A stretch of 64,000 bases of DNA from Nymphaea colorata (lineage: Eukaryota; Streptophyta; Magnoliopsida; Nymphaeales; Nymphaeaceae): positions 18,272,354 through 18,336,353 of the forward strand of contig NC_045139.1 of NCBI RefSeq assembly GCF_008831285.2, read 5' to 3'. The notes beneath the pieces are model-generated. The model saw nothing but the letters and a program-made list of their open reading frames with translations. It was not told the origin of the DNA and made no database searches. Both the position numbers and the translations under genes were made by a program. Shown piece after piece: positions 1 to 10,795 of this stretch (its first letter is position 1; the number at the start of each line of letters is the position of its first letter).

Positions 1-59
1 TATTGTCATGGTCATGCGCATGAATCGCAAACAAGAATAAGGCGAATATTAGTTTTTTA

Positions 60-600
60 AAAAAATTTAAGCAAGGAAAAAATTATGATTAGTGACCCGC
101 AAAGCCCGACTCAAAAGTTATCATTAATTTAACATTACAAGCAACATGTTGTAAATTATTGAGCAAAATAATTTGAGAGCCATAATTAATTAGTTCACAT
201 TGTTCTTATACCACATGTGGGTATGCCAAATTGTCAGCACATCCAATAAGATCTTTTATCTGCAGACCGGTTAACCTCAAATTTTATATATTTATATACA
301 CAATATCTCTCCAATATATAGTAATTGCCTCTTAACCAAATATATCTGGCTTAGCCACTGCATGTTAGTTAATTTCATATATATATATATATCAAGAGAA
401 AACATCTAATTTCATCCATGAACACGGTAGATATCGCGATCAGTCTAAGTTTCCACCCCTTTTTATCATAAAACTTATTATGCATGAACACTAGTTACAT
501 GCACATTCAAGTGCATAAAAAATTGTTCAGATAGGTATGTAATGGATAAATATCGTTGAAAGAAAATGAGACTTTTAGAAAGATGAAAAGTAGTTTAAAA
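60..600. repeat. Upstream repeat unit of copy A
   Basis: AT-rich sequence that recurs, diverged, upstream of copy B (about 8,060-8,640) and copy C (about 14,340-14,640). Shared landmarks are a 'gacccg(c/t)aaa' segment, the 'aattagttcacat(t/a)gttctta' phrase and the 'catgaacac' region. It marks the 5' side of the segmental duplication unit. No coding sequence is seen here or in 1-60. Confidence 0.55.
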
Positions 601-659
601 AAATGTTAAAAAGTTTAACGTGTATATTTTTTCTAAAAAAATTCTAAAAATACCCCGAT

Positions 660-1125
660 CTCCTTCTTTTTTCTTCAGTGTATATTCGTTGCGTACACAC
701 GCCGCCGGTGCACGCAACTCAATCTCACTTTGATGTTCAGCAACAAACCTTTTCTCTATCGTTTGCGATGAAGAGAAGATCAAGAGCAAAGAGCATTTGG
801 GACAAGAGACTTTGTCTAACTAACTAGCCTTATCAGTGTTTTCAAAATATTTTGAATCGGTGAATGCATGAGCGATAAATTCGAGTCCATCATCCTTTAT
901 TGGATCTCTAGCTAAAAATACTTTTGGCTGCGATTTTGTGATCTTTAGCGTCTGTTGACAATTTCATCGCATCCGCTACTATTGGCCCACCGGCATTAAA
1001 TCGTCGCCGTCTTCTGAAAACGATGAAGCCGTTGATTGGGTCTCCATTCGGCTGATGATCTTCTCTACAAGAACCTCCGCCGGCAGAGCAGCCCCTCACT
1101 CTCGTAAAAACTCCAGCCACAGGGA
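660..1125 (+). repeat. Leader duplicate P1 with an exon-1 scrap at its end
   Basis: This block resembles 1,245-1,618 and 4,545-5,007. All three carry the same promoter/leader sequence, from 'caatctcac..tttgatgtt' through 'gggtctccattcggctgatg'. At about 1,088-1,121 it ends in a scrap of the middle of exon 1, matching the segment that encodes 'PLTLVTTPATG' in copy C. The start of exon 1 is missing, so this is a deleted copy of the leader plus exon 1. Confidence 0.55.
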
Positions 1126-1244
1126 AATATATTATTATTGTTATGCATTAGAATACTGTTGAGGGAGAAAAACTCTTGATTGATTCCTGCATTTAAGGAT
1201 TTTATGTAACGTGTTTGTGTATAACCAACTCCATTTCTTTTTTT

Positions 1245-1618
1245 TCTCCCTACCCCATTTTTTTTAAGTGTATGTACACAATCGATCTCACTATTCTATC
1301 CATATGCAATTTTGATCTTCACCAACAAATCTTTTCTCGATCGTTTGCTATCAAGAGAAGTTCGAGAGAAAAGAAGGCAATCGGGACAAGAGACTTTGTC
1401 CAATTAACTAGTCTTTTCTGTGTCGTCATAATCATCTTAATCGGTCAATACATGGACGGTTAACCAGTCTTTTCAGTGTTCAATGCAATGTCATTAAATC
1501 CGCGACTCTTGGCCACCGGCATTAAATCGGAGTCGTTGTTCTGAAAACGATGGAAAGGTTGAATGGGTCTTCGTTCGGCTGATGCCGGGGAGCTAGCGGA
1601 GTTGTAGTGCAGAGTGCC
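1245..1618 (+). promoter_or_regulatory. Leader/promoter region P2 of copy A
   Basis: Second copy of the shared leader, directly in front of the copy A start codon. It parallels 9,230-9,360 (copy B) and 15,110-15,208 (copy C): the 'ttcggctgatg' and 'ggggagctagcggagttgtagtg' blocks precede the ATG in each. No TATA box is asserted. Confidence 0.4.
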
Positions 1619-2130
1619 ATGGCCGGGACTATAACCCATTTCAGCCACAGGGGGCACGCTCTCACGGCCATGGCTCCCAGTGTTTCGGTGCCATGCTCTG
1701 TCAACAAGACGGGCAAATGCAGGGATTTTATGCTTGCCAGACATGCCAGTATTACCTGGGCTTCGTCTGCGCTAAGCTCGAGAAGAGAAGACTCACATCC
1801 AGGCTCATGAACAGCATCCTCTCACTCTCGTAACAACTCCAGCCACAGGAAACGTCCCCATAATTTGCAGGGCCTGTGGGGGCTGGATTCTAGGCTGGAG
1901 ATATAGCTGCAGCTGCCGCTGCAACTATTACCTGCACGCTGCCTGCGCCCATTGGCCGAAGACGATAGAAACGGCCGGAGATCACGAGCACCCGCTTAAC
2001 CTGCACTTTTCGGCCGGTCCTCAGCCCCGCTCCGACGAAGGAATCAACTACACGCGGTGTGGTCATGGAGACAAAGGGCTGTGGGGTTACGACTGCAGTA
2101 CCTGCGGCAGTGGGTTCTTCCAGCACTTAG
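1619..2130 (+). pseudogene. DC1-type zinc-finger gene, exon 1, copy A (frameshifted)
   Basis: Homologous to the open exon 1 of copy C (15,209-15,731). The first 25 or so codons match (MAG.., then HFSH-x-x-HAL). A 7-base deletion relative to copy C near 1,718 and small net insertions near 1,780 then break the frame. After the breaks the remaining sequence still encodes recognisable modules (RACGG.., SYxLHAACAHWPKTI, HPLNLHF, CSTCGSGFF). The exon ends at ...CACTTAG with a good donor (gtaaca) in phase 1. DC1 (C1-like, PF03107) modules are Cys/His zinc-binding units of plants. I infer this copy no longer makes the full protein. Confidence 0.65.
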
Positions 2131-2748
2131 GTAACAGCAGTTCTACCGGCCACAGAATCTGAAAATCTGTTCTCAAATCTTTCAATTTGTATATACCATA
2201 GTGTTCAAAATTTTGGGTGCCACCGTACTTTGATGTAGAGATTATATAATTTCCTTCCTACAAGTTGATTCTTGATTACTTTAATCATAACTACAAATAT
2301 CACCTTTCAGATTCAGATGATAAGGCTTTGTGCGGGTCTAAAATGACTTTTTTTAACAAGAAAAAGGTGGAAAGTTTTAGCAAATTTTGACACAATGAAT
2401 CTTTCAGTGAAAAAAAGGTGGTCAAAACCTTAAAAATAAAATGTGAAAATAAGAAACTGGTAACTAAAAACTGTAAAAAAACACAAAAATGAAAAAAATG
2501 AAAAAAAGAAGAGTTAAATTGAAGGCATTATTAATACACCTACACAACCGACTGATTGTGCTACTCATCAATGAAACAAACAAATAAAAAGAGAGAATGA
2601 GCGCTACGGTGCTAAGTGAAATCGCATCATTAATGATTATTTTCGTGCTATCTTGACTTATTTAAGTTGATACTCAATATACAACAATAATTTAGATTTT
2701 AATTATTAATTTATCGGTATTAACACTTCTTTTTTTATCATTTTTCAG

Positions 2749-2789
2749 ATTGCGCAGCCGCTATAGCGTTTGTTGCTTCCGAAGACCCT
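2749..2789 (+). CDS. Copy A exon 2 (41 bases)
   Basis: A tiny exon bounded by tttttcag and gtaagt. With the single G left from exon 1 it reads D-C-A-A-A-I-A-F-V-A-S-E-D-P. The phase (1 in, 0 out) matches copy B exon 2 at 10,481, which differs by one residue (N for D). The Cys at its second codon would complete the third DC1 module begun in exon 1. Conservation of frame and splice sites between two copies with diverged introns supports it as a real exon of the ancestral gene. Confidence 0.6.
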
Positions 2790-2826
2790 GTAAGTCCTCT
2801 TCTACGTTCCTATTTTCCTTAGATTG

Positions 2827-2830
<4 letters not shown>

Positions 2831-2899
<69 letters not shown>

Positions 2900-2919
2900 A
2901 GAGAGAAAGAGAGAGAGAA
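2831..2919. repeat. (TA)n followed by (GA)n microsatellite
   Basis: About 67 bp of TA repeat (2,831-2,897) then a GA-rich run, inside intron 2 of copy A. Copy B intron 2 has only a short TA stretch at the equivalent place (10,565-10,576). The rest of the intron (to 3,957) has a TA tract near 3,328-3,345 and a segment at 3,513-3,670 shared with copy B intron 2 (10,580-10,800). Confidence 0.9.
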
Positions 2920-3957
2920 TGCACACTTCTATACCACCATATCTATCATATTTGATCAAAAATTGACACTAAACAATAAAAAAAATGATGGTTGACTCTC
3001 TTTCTTTTAAACCACTGGGAAGCCCTACCAGGCAGTCCCATTTTAGATTTTTTTTTTTAAGTGCTGTACATTTTAGTTTTTTATATTTTCATAATTCTCA
3101 TTTTATTTTTCAAAAGTAGTTTTTTTTTCACTTTAATGAAAATATTTTAGTCATTACATACACCTATGCACGCACAAGGAAGAGTTCCATCAACCCAACC
3201 CCCTCCGCGCCCACCTATTGAAGATGATGGGTAGACTTCCCTTGCAAAGAACGGAGGGAAGGCAAAATGTTACCTCCCTCATCATACGTTTTTTTATATT
3301 AAAAAAAGGATCAAATGGTGTCAAATATATATATATATATATAAATTTTTGTATATATAAATTTTTGTTTGGTAGGATACTCATTCAATACCTTTAATGT
3401 AAGTACAACAATCAAATATATCAAAACATTAACATACATATTAAACAAACTTTGTGAGGCTGGTGTGGGCAGATGCCCACACCAACCACCAACCACCATG
3501 TGGCTGATATAAGGTAAGATTAATTAAAAGCAGCTGTAGATGTTTAAAAAGTTACGGAGACCACTATGAATATAAATATTCAATGTTGTTGCAAGCACCG
3601 GTAATACCTTTTATAGCAAGGGTTTACAACCAGGCAATGAAAATGAGGAGACATGTATGGCTGATGTAGACCATGGTTCGCAAATTAGTGAGTCGGACTT
3701 AGATTGGCTGATGACCAGGTCATTAGGTCAATCAGTTAATATGATTCGTTCGATCGAGTTTTAAAATAACCTGAGTTCGGGAGCAAACGAAGCGAAACCT
3801 TGACTTGTGAGTCTATGACTAGGTTTTCTAGCGATCCAAATAGATTCAGGTAATTAATTCTCAAGTCCAGTCGGCCAGTCAGCTTTGATTTCAACTAAAA
3901 GTAACACGTTTGTCTCCGCTCTCACCTGCTTAAGTCGTGCATCTTCTGGTGGCGCAG

Positions 3958-4245
3958 CTTGATGTAGGTGAAACGGTGGATACGATGGTGGATGTTGCGA
4001 ACGGCATAGGCAACAATGATGGAGGTGGCGCTGCCATTGACGGGCCGGGTTCCTTGTGGGAACTGGTTGAGCTCCTAGTACCCAACCGCTTCTCTGCACC
4101 TATTTCTCTCGTAACACAATTGGTTCCCCCTGATCCAGCGCAAACAGTGTCTGCAACAGCCCCCAATGCTGCACCAGCGAATAACCAAACAAGCCATCAT
4201 GACGACGACTGCTGCTGTGATGATGTCGACGATTCTTGCTGCTAA
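3958..4245 (+). CDS. Copy A exon 3: Asp/Cys-rich tail
   Basis: Exon opening after an ag acceptor (ggcgcag) with L-D-V-G-E-T-V-D-T and ending at TAA 4,243-4,245. It encodes a Gly/Asp loop, a conserved 'SLWELVELLVP' helix-like segment, a Pro-rich 'QLVPPDP' segment and a tail HHDDDCCCDDVDDSCC. Exon 3 also occurs at 6,484, 11,055 and 16,138. The high Asp and Cys content suggests metal binding, which is inference. The tail here is shorter than in copy B. The reading frame is phase-compatible with exon 2. Because exon 1 of this copy is frameshifted, a full protein is unlikely. Confidence 0.55.
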   Translation, partial: LDVGETVDTMVDVANGIGNNDGGGAAIDGPGSLWELVELLVPNRFSAPISLVTQLVPPDPAQTVSATAPNAAPANNQTSHHDDDCCCDDVDDSCC

Positions 4246-4305
4246 GTTCTTGAATGTATTTGTTCGTAGCATAAGTTAGAACATTAGTTCTATTCTACCT
4301 CAGCA

Positions 4306-4311
4306 AATAAA
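4306..4311 (+). terminator. Poly(A) signal AATAAA, copy A
   Basis: AATAAA 61 bases after the copy A stop, inside a 3'UTR block ('tttgttcgtagcataagtt') that is conserved in all four exon 3 copies. Confidence 0.55.
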
Positions 4312-4544
4312 GTCTTTTCTGTTTGAATGTTGGAGAATCAGTTTGTGCATTGATATGTAAAGTAGCGAAGCAATATTAATGGAGTAGGAGCATCAGAGCT
4401 GTGTTGAAGATCAGAGAAATAAATCATGTTGATGGTTTGAGACTTAGAGCTCCATTTAGTTCTTCTTCCACTACCTGTTTGACTGTGACTGTTGTTATAG
4501 TTGTTTCCCCCAAGCTTGTTCCCAACTTGTAAATCTCTTTCTTT

Positions 4545-5007
4545 TTTCTTGTGCACCCAAGTCAATCTCACTTTGATGTTTACCAACAAACCTTTTCTCT
4601 ATCGTTTCCGATCAAGCGAAGATCAAGAGCAAAGGGCACTAGGGACAAGAGAGTTTGTCTAATTTAACTAGCCTTATCAGTGATGTCAAAATATTTTGAA
4701 TCGGTCAATGCATGAATAATAAATTCGAGTCCATCATCCTTTGTCGGATATCTAGCTAAAAATACTTTTGGCTACGGTTTTGTGATCTTTAGCGACTGTT
4801 GAGAATTTCATCGCATCGGCTACTATTGGCCCACCGGTATTAAATCGTCGTTGCTGTTCTGAAGAGGATGAAGCCGTTGATTGGGTCTCCATTGGCTGAT
4901 GATCTTAGAACCTCCGCCGACTGCACGGGAGCTAGAAGTGGCGTAGAGCAAGGTGCCATGGTCGGGACGAATACGATAACCTATTTCAGCCACTGGGAGC
5001 ACGCTCT
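4545..5007 (+). repeat. Leader duplicate P3 with 5' scrap of exon 1
   Basis: Third copy of the leader (compare 660-1,110 and 1,245-1,618). It runs into an ATG at 4,958 and 17 codons of exon 1 (MVGT.., FSHWEHAL). At 5,007 the homology to exon 1 stops abruptly and continues with sequence like 1,211-1,250, so the rest of exon 1 was deleted. This is the 5' part of the broken copy A'. Confidence 0.6.
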
Positions 5008-5079
5008 GTGTATAACTAACTCCATTTCTTTTTTTTCTCCGCCCTAAGTATTCAACTCCATCTATTTCAACTTTATCGT

Positions 5080-5330
5080 GTTCTTAAATTGAAGCTGAAC
5101 GCAATAGAAGGTTAACTTTAAGCACCTTTGTAAAAATCTGACTAGAGAATATAAGGTAAAAATCTGAGTGCAAATTCGAGCTCGGCTCGTTTGCATGCAC
5201 ACAAAAAAGGGAAAGCAGTTCATGTTTGGATTCCAAGGAAGGCCATGGAAATGATGTGTTGAGTTTCAGTTTATAAGTTGATCTATGATTCAATAACCAA
5301 GTTTACTTTGAGCACCCACAACTTAGAAAT
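5080..5330. repeat. Repeat shared with 12,950-13,215
   Basis: Near-identical in long stretches to 12,950-13,215 in the same orientation (for example the 'gggaaagcagttcatgtttg' phrase). Both lie downstream of leader or exon 3 copies, so they mark duplicated flanks. A reverse-strand ORF of 62-69 codons occurs in both, but it has no recognisable domain and I do not call it a gene. Confidence 0.7.
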
Positions 5331-5867
5331 GCCTACAACAATAATACACGCACGATAATAATCTATGATTCAAAAAACTAAACTACAGTAATATACCATA
5401 CGCACAACATAGAAATGCAAAAGTCTGCCTTCATGCATTTCAGCAATCACTGGGTGAACATCTTGGCAAGTCCATGGAACCGGCGGGGAGGAAAAGAGAG
5501 AGAGACAGAGATTCCGGATAGCTCTCAAGTCTCACCGGTGGATGCTGATGCACAGAGGAAGAAAGCTTCAGTTGCAGTTGCCTGTTGGTGAGGAGGAGGA
5601 ACTCAAACATTCTGTTGGCTTGTTGCCTTGAATGCCGCCCAAAAACAATAGGGTGTGGAAAAACCAATAGATTTTGAAAGCCGCTGCTTTGAAAGCTGCT
5701 GGTCTGCTGTTGCTGCCTGCACAGGCACAGCCTGTGGGAGGAGGGTCGGTGACCAGCCGACAGGAGGGGTCGATTGAGAGAAGAGAGTTAGAGAGAGAAA
5801 CAGAAAAAAAAGAGAGAAATTAGTCCAAATTGAAATGCATATGAAGACAATAAAAGCAGAATGAGAA
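5331..5867. other. Intergenic, no gene seen
   Basis: Unique-looking sequence with a (GA) run near 5,492-5,507 and a GA-rich stretch at 5,775-5,818. Reverse-strand ORFs here lack any domain. Confidence 0.5.
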
Positions 5868-5996
5868 AAGTGAGGATCGAATTCCCTCGTTTACAAACTC
5901 GAGTTTCAATTGAAACTTGACCTTGGAGCCCAGCTCGAGTCAGTATTTTTGAACGAATTCGAGCCGAGCATGGCTCGTTGTACATTCCTACTTATT
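5868..5996. repeat. Dispersed 'ctcgagctcg'-type repeat
   Basis: Palindrome-rich sequence (ctcgag, gagctcg, cgagccgagc) resembling 13,280-13,380 and, more loosely, 36,895-37,400. Such tracts are common in plant non-autonomous DNA transposons; that assignment is inference. Confidence 0.45.
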
Positions 5997-5999
5997 CTT

Positions 6000-6200
6000 C
6001 TCCGGTCTCCACAACTTAGCCTGATTTAATTTCTCCCTCATTAACTGTCCACGTAAACACGTGAGATGTTCAATATGATGGGGAAGGTAAGATCTAATGC
6101 TTGGAAATTTAATTCGTTTACCATTTACCTATGAATCCCCATGTCGACCCAATAATTTAGACGCGGCCTGTTCAGATAGCTATGACCTCAGCTTGACTTT
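6000..6200. repeat. Repeat block, copies at 7,095-7,320 and 13,380-13,600
   Basis: Contains 'cctgatttaatttctccctc' followed by 'cacgtaaacacgt' and 'gacgcggcctgtt'. Three copies occur in the array, each near an exon 3 copy or its flank. It is a boundary marker of the segmental duplications. Confidence 0.65.
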
Positions 6201-6483
6201 GTCCAATCTGACTCCCTTGGAAAAAAAAAAAAAGGATTGAGGGAATTTAAGATTTTTTTATAAAAAAATGTATATTTTAGACTTTTATTATTTTCGTAAT
6301 CTTCTTTTTAACTTTTTCAAAATCTTTTTTTTATAAAAAAAGAAACTGTAGTAGGGGTACTTTCTTTATTGCATGCCCATATTGTGCACACAATTTCCCT
6401 TTAGGTGGTTAAGTTGACAGAGTGATAGTTCCTTTTTTTCCTCTCTCTCTCTTTCTATATATATATTACTTTCGTGTTTTCTC

Positions 6484-6715
6484 TGAACTGGTGGAGCTGC
6501 TGCTACCCCATCGCTTCTCTGAACCTATTTCTTTCGTAACACAGTTGGTTCCCCCTGATCCTCTCCAAACAATGTCTGCAAATGCTGCACCTCCGAACAA
6601 CCAAACAAGCCCTGATGACGACGACTGCTGCTGTGATGATGACGACGACGACTGCGACTGTGATGATGATGACGGCGATTGTTGCTGCTGCATTCTTCAA
6701 TGTATTTGTTCGTAG
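6484..6715 (+). pseudogene. Copy A' exon 3, truncated at 5' end
   Basis: Homology to exon 3 begins at ELVELL.. (about 6,486). The upstream part, the acceptor and exons 1-2 are missing. The tail is open to TAG 6,713-6,715 and encodes PDDDDCCCDDDDDDCDC and then four further acidic residues and a Cys run, followed by ILQCICS. The Cys run arises where other copies stop, so the 3' end has extended by loss of a stop. It is probably not expressed as a protein. The 3'UTR block follows. Confidence 0.6.
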
Positions 6716-6746
6716 CATAAGTTGGAACGTTAATTCTGCCTCAAGA

Positions 6747-6752
6747 AATAAA
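6747..6752 (+). terminator. Poly(A) signal AATAAA, copy A'
   Basis: Same conserved 3'UTR context as in copies A, B and C. Confidence 0.45.
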
Positions 6753-7094
6753 GTCTTTTCTATTTGAATGTTGAAGCATCAGTTTGTGCATTGATATGTA
6801 AAGTAGGGGAGCAATATTGATGGAGTAGGAGCATCAGAGCTGTGTTGAAGATCAGAGAAATAGAAGTGAAGGGGCGAAGCATATTGGTGGTTAGAGTGAC
6901 TTAAGAGCTCCATTTAGTTCTTGCTCCGCTACCTGTTTGACAGTGACCGTGACTGTAACTGAAAATCTATGTTGCATTCTAAGTTAGAAAATTGATTCAT
7001 GACGCAAACGGGGCCCCCATTGAGGGTTGGGCCTCTCCCTGTTATGTCAAAAACATATAAGTAGATTGATCCGTACTTAGAAATAGACTCACAT

Positions 7095-7320
7095 AAAGTA
7101 TCAAAACTTAGCCTGATTTAATTTCTCCCTCATTAATGGCCTTCGATTATCCACTCAAACACGTCTAAATGTTCAATACGATGGGAAAGGTGAGATTTGA
7201 TGCTTGGAGATTTAATTCTTTGACAACTTAGCTATAAATCCCAACGTGGACGCAATAATTTAGACGCGGCCTGTTGAAATAGGTATGATCTCAGCTAGGC
7301 TTTCTCTCCAATGTTCCGTG
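7095..7320. repeat. Repeat block, second copy of 6,000-6,200
   Basis: Shares 'cctgatttaatttctccctc' and 'gacgcggcctgttgaaatag' with 6,000-6,200 and 13,380-13,600. The segment that follows (7,320-7,560) continues to match 13,580-13,830. Confidence 0.65.
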
Positions 7321-7768
7321 GCCCCAAGATATGAACCTTCCACATGATGAAGTGGAGGCTTTCTCCACTCAAACACGACTCGTCATTGAATTGGACATGA
7401 CAATTTGTTCAATTAATTGAAATTTAATGATGAGGAAAAGGTTGTACATAATTCCCAGGGAAGAAATTAGAATTCACGTTACATCGGAGGTGTCTCAAGG
7501 GTGGGTTAGGAGACTAATTAATTTTGAGGACTGTGTCTTAGGGAGCTCCCTGCCTTCTTCCCCTTTTTCTTTTCTTTCTTACTACATCACAACAACTAGC
7601 GTTAGGTGGTGCGTTTCATGTATGCATTGGTTTGTGCATGCAACAAATATACATTAGATAAAAAAAGGGGGGTTGAGGAATTTAAGAATTCTTTATGACG
7701 AAATGTATATTTTATACTTTTGTTATTTTAATAATCTCCTTTTCAACCTTCTCAAAATCTCTTTTTTA

Positions 7769-7970
7769 AATATCAAATACCTTTTTTAAAGTTTTAAATT
7801 GAATAATTTTAAAAATGCTTATTCTCTGTGAATTCAAGTCGAGTCGTGTTAAAATAGTCTCTGTGAATTTTCTATTTCAAATACCTTTTTAAAAGTTTCA
7901 AATTGAATGATTTTAAAATACTTATTCCCTGTGAATTCAAGTCGAGTCGTGTTAAAATATTCTCTGTAAA
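7769..7970. repeat. Tandem duplication of about 100 bp
   Basis: Two adjacent copies (7,769-7,867 and 7,873-7,970) share 'tgtgaattcaagtcgagtcg' and flanks. A single copy is present at about 14,216-14,312, so the duplication happened in this unit only. Confidence 0.7.
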
Positions 7971-8059
7971 TTTTTAATTCCTTTTTATTTCCAGTACAAC
8001 CGTCGCCTATAGACCGGTCGAGCTTAGATTGACCACGAAAATTAGTCCTCCGGTGGTGC

Positions 8060-8810
8060 ATGTCACTCCCTGGTCGTGCATGTTACTCCCTTCTGACCCG
8101 TAAAACCCCTCAAAAGTTATCATTTTTTTTTAAAATATAACATTTACATGCAATTAGGGTCCCGTGAGAATTTTTTTTTTTTTGTCCAGGCCAAATTATT
8201 AGTACGGTCTAAATAAATTTTTCAAAATATTTTATATATTAAACTAATTTTTTTAAAATTTATAAGCAAAATTTTGATTTTCTAAAATCTGATACTTACA
8301 ACTAATTAGTTCACATAGTTCTTATACCACATGCACGTATGTCTGAGTAATTATCCACACGGTCCAATAAAAATCATTTATTAGATGTTGGTGAACATTA
8401 AGTTTTTATATAATTACATATAAAATGCCTCTCAAATATATATCATATCCCTTTAACTCTCAAATATATATCATATCCCTTTAACTAAATACGTCTGGCT
8501 CTGCCATTATATGTCGGCTAAATATCAAAAAGAAAACATTTAATTTGATCATGAACATATTGAATATTGTGATCAATCCATTTTTGCACCTATTCTTTTC
8601 CATGAAACTAACTGTGTATAAAGACTGGTTAAGAATATGCTCAAAAAGTTGTGAATAAAAAAGAGGGAGATTTTTAAAAGTATAAAAAAGATACTATAAA
8701 AATATTTAAAATTTTAAAATATACTTTATAATAAATTATAAAGTACCCTGCCCCTGTCACGGGCTCACGGCGTGTGTGTGTGTGTATGAAGGGCAATTCT
8801 CTCGATGGAC
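8060..8810. repeat. Upstream repeat unit of copy B
   Basis: Matches 60-600 and 14,330-15,110. The part at 8,640-8,810 matches both arms of the inverted duplication at 14,760-15,110. A tandem duplication of a 31-base phrase ('ctcaaatatatatcatatcc' plus 11 bases) lies at about 8,431-8,488. The stretch 8,810-9,230 shows no gene. Confidence 0.55.
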
Positions 8811-9360
8811 GCATATGCGGTGTCCACAATCGCGTAGAGTCACACGGGGAAGAGCAAATGAAAGCTCATCGTCGAGTAGGGCAATGGTCAGTCGCTTTAA
8901 TGACATAGTGTCGACAACTGACTTTGGATGGAGACTTTTTCTTAAAAAGAAATCTACCCCCTCTTAGATTCCGAATGGAAGTAGATAAACGCTTAGAGAA
9001 ATGATAGTGTTTGGAAAGGCTTCATGGTCACAGCTTGTCGAGGGTTTATTGGGGGACAATCCTAGATGGTGTACTGAGTGCCTAGAACTTTTTGTCTAAT
9101 CACAGTTTCAAAAACATTGATATATTAAAATTGAGTTAAAACTGACCAAAGGATTGAACCATTGAAAAACCATTGATGTGGTCAAATAAAACTTGACAAA
9201 GTCAGCCGTAACTGTTTTTCTTTCCTTAAAGTGTATGTTGGTTGCACACACTACACAAGTAGATGGAGCCGTTGAATTGGTCTTCGTTCGGCTGATGATC
9301 TTCTGTATAAGAAGCTTCGCCGACAGCCGGGGAGCTGGCGGAGTTGTAGTGCAGAGTGCC

Positions 9361-9857
9361 ATGGCCGGGATGATAACCCATTTCAGCCACAGGGAGCACG
9401 CTCTCACGGCCATGGCTCCCGATCTTCGGTGCAATGCTCTGTCTGCAAGAGGAGCAAATGCGTTGCCAAGGGATTTTATGGTTGCAAGACATGCCAGTAT
9501 TACCTGGGCTTCGTCTGCGCTATGCTCGAAGAGAAGACTCACATCAGGGCTCATGAACAGCACCCCCTCACTCTTGTAACAACTCCAGCCACAGGGAACG
9601 TCCCCAGAATTTGTAGGGCCTGTGGGGGCCAGATTCTACGCAGGAGAAGTAGCTGCAGCTGCAGCTATGACCTGCACGCTGCGTGCGCCCATTGGCCGAA
9701 GACGATAGGGACGAGCACCCGCTTAACCTGCACGTTCCCGCCGGTCCTCAGCCTCGCCCCGGCAAAGGAATCAACTGCAGGCGGTGTGGTCATGGCGATA
9801 AAGGGCTGTGGCGTTACGGCTGCAGCACCTGCGGTAGTGGGTTCTTCCACCACTTAG
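9361..9857 (+). pseudogene. DC1-type zinc-finger gene, exon 1, copy B (two frameshifts)
   Basis: Starts at ATG 9,361 with the same MAG..THFSHREHALTAMAPD opening as copy C. A 1-base deletion near 9,423 moves the frame. The second frame encodes QCSVCKRSKC..AMLEEKTHI and continues to AHWPKTI. A 13-base deletion near 9,707 then shifts it again into HPLNLHV..INCRRCGHGDKGL..CSTCGSGFFHHLG. The donor at 9,858 (gtaaac) is intact in phase 1. Exons 2 and 3 of this copy are intact, so the lesion is limited to exon 1. An internal start could give a shortened protein but I see no in-frame ATG before the first CxxC. Confidence 0.7.
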
Positions 9858-10480
9858 GTAAACAGCAGTTTCTACCAGTCCATCAGAATCTGAAAACATG
9901 TTCAATCTTTCAATTTGTATATACCATAGTGCTCAAAATTATGGGTGCCATCGTACTTTAATGTAGAGATTATATTATTCCCTTCCTACAAGTTGATTCT
10001 TGATTACTTTAACCATAACTACAAATATCATCTCCCAGATTCAAATGATAAGGCTTTGTGCGGGTATAAAATGACGAAGCTTTTTTTACAAGAAAAAAAT
10101 GGAAAAATGTTAACAAATTTTAGCAGAATAATCTTTCAGTGCAAAAATGTGAAACGTGAAAATAAGAAACTGACAACTAAAAACTGTAAAAAACACAAAA
10201 ATGGGAAAAAATAAAAAAAAGAAAGAAAAATTAAATTGAAGGCATTATTAATACACCTATTCACCCGACTGATTGTGCTACCCATCATTGGAAGAAAGAA
10301 ATAAAGAGAGAGAATGAGTGCTACGGACTACGGTGCTAAGTGAAGTTGCTTCGTTAATGATTATTTTCGTGCAATCTTGACTTACCTAAATTTGATTCTC
10401 AATATACAACAACAAATAATTAGATTTTAATTACTAATTTATCGGTATTAACACACTTTCTCTTTTTCTTCATTTTTCAG

Positions 10481-10521
10481 ATTGCGCCGCAGCTATTGCA
10501 TTTGTTGCTTCTGAAAACCCT
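10481..10521 (+). CDS. Copy B exon 2 (41 bases)
   Basis: Bounded by catttttcag and gtaagt. With the phase-1 G of exon 1 it reads D-C-A-A-A-I-A-F-V-A-S-E-N-P. It is the best-preserved exon 2 in the window. Its Cys aligns with the last Cys of the DC1 consensus (CxxC..HxxC), so the intron splits module 3 just before its final ligand. Confidence 0.6.
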
Positions 10522-10674
10522 GTAAGTTCTCTTCTATGTTCCTCTCTTCCTCAATTTACTTATACATATATATATAAAAGGTAAGATTAATTAAAAGCAG
10601 TTGAATGCTAAATGTTGCTGGATGTTTAGAAAATTTAAGAAGATCATGGAGACCACCATGAATATAAATATTCA

Positions 10675-10795
10675 ATGTTGTTGCAAGTATCGCTAATTCA
10701 TTTTATAGTCTAGGGCTTAATAGCTAAAGAACATGGGGAGATGTTGTTGCAAGTATCGCTAATTCCTTTTATAATCAAGGGCTTAATAGCTTATG
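10675..10795. repeat. Tandem duplication in intron 2 of copy B
   Basis: The phrase 'atgttgttgcaagtatcgct' and about 40 following bases occur twice, at 10,675 and 10,742. Copy A intron 2 has only one such block (about 3,583). Confidence 0.7.

Noticed and set aside
5084-5293. Reverse-strand ORF repeated at 12,973-13,161
   Set aside because: Present in both copies only because the DNA is duplicated; the ends differ and no domain is seen.
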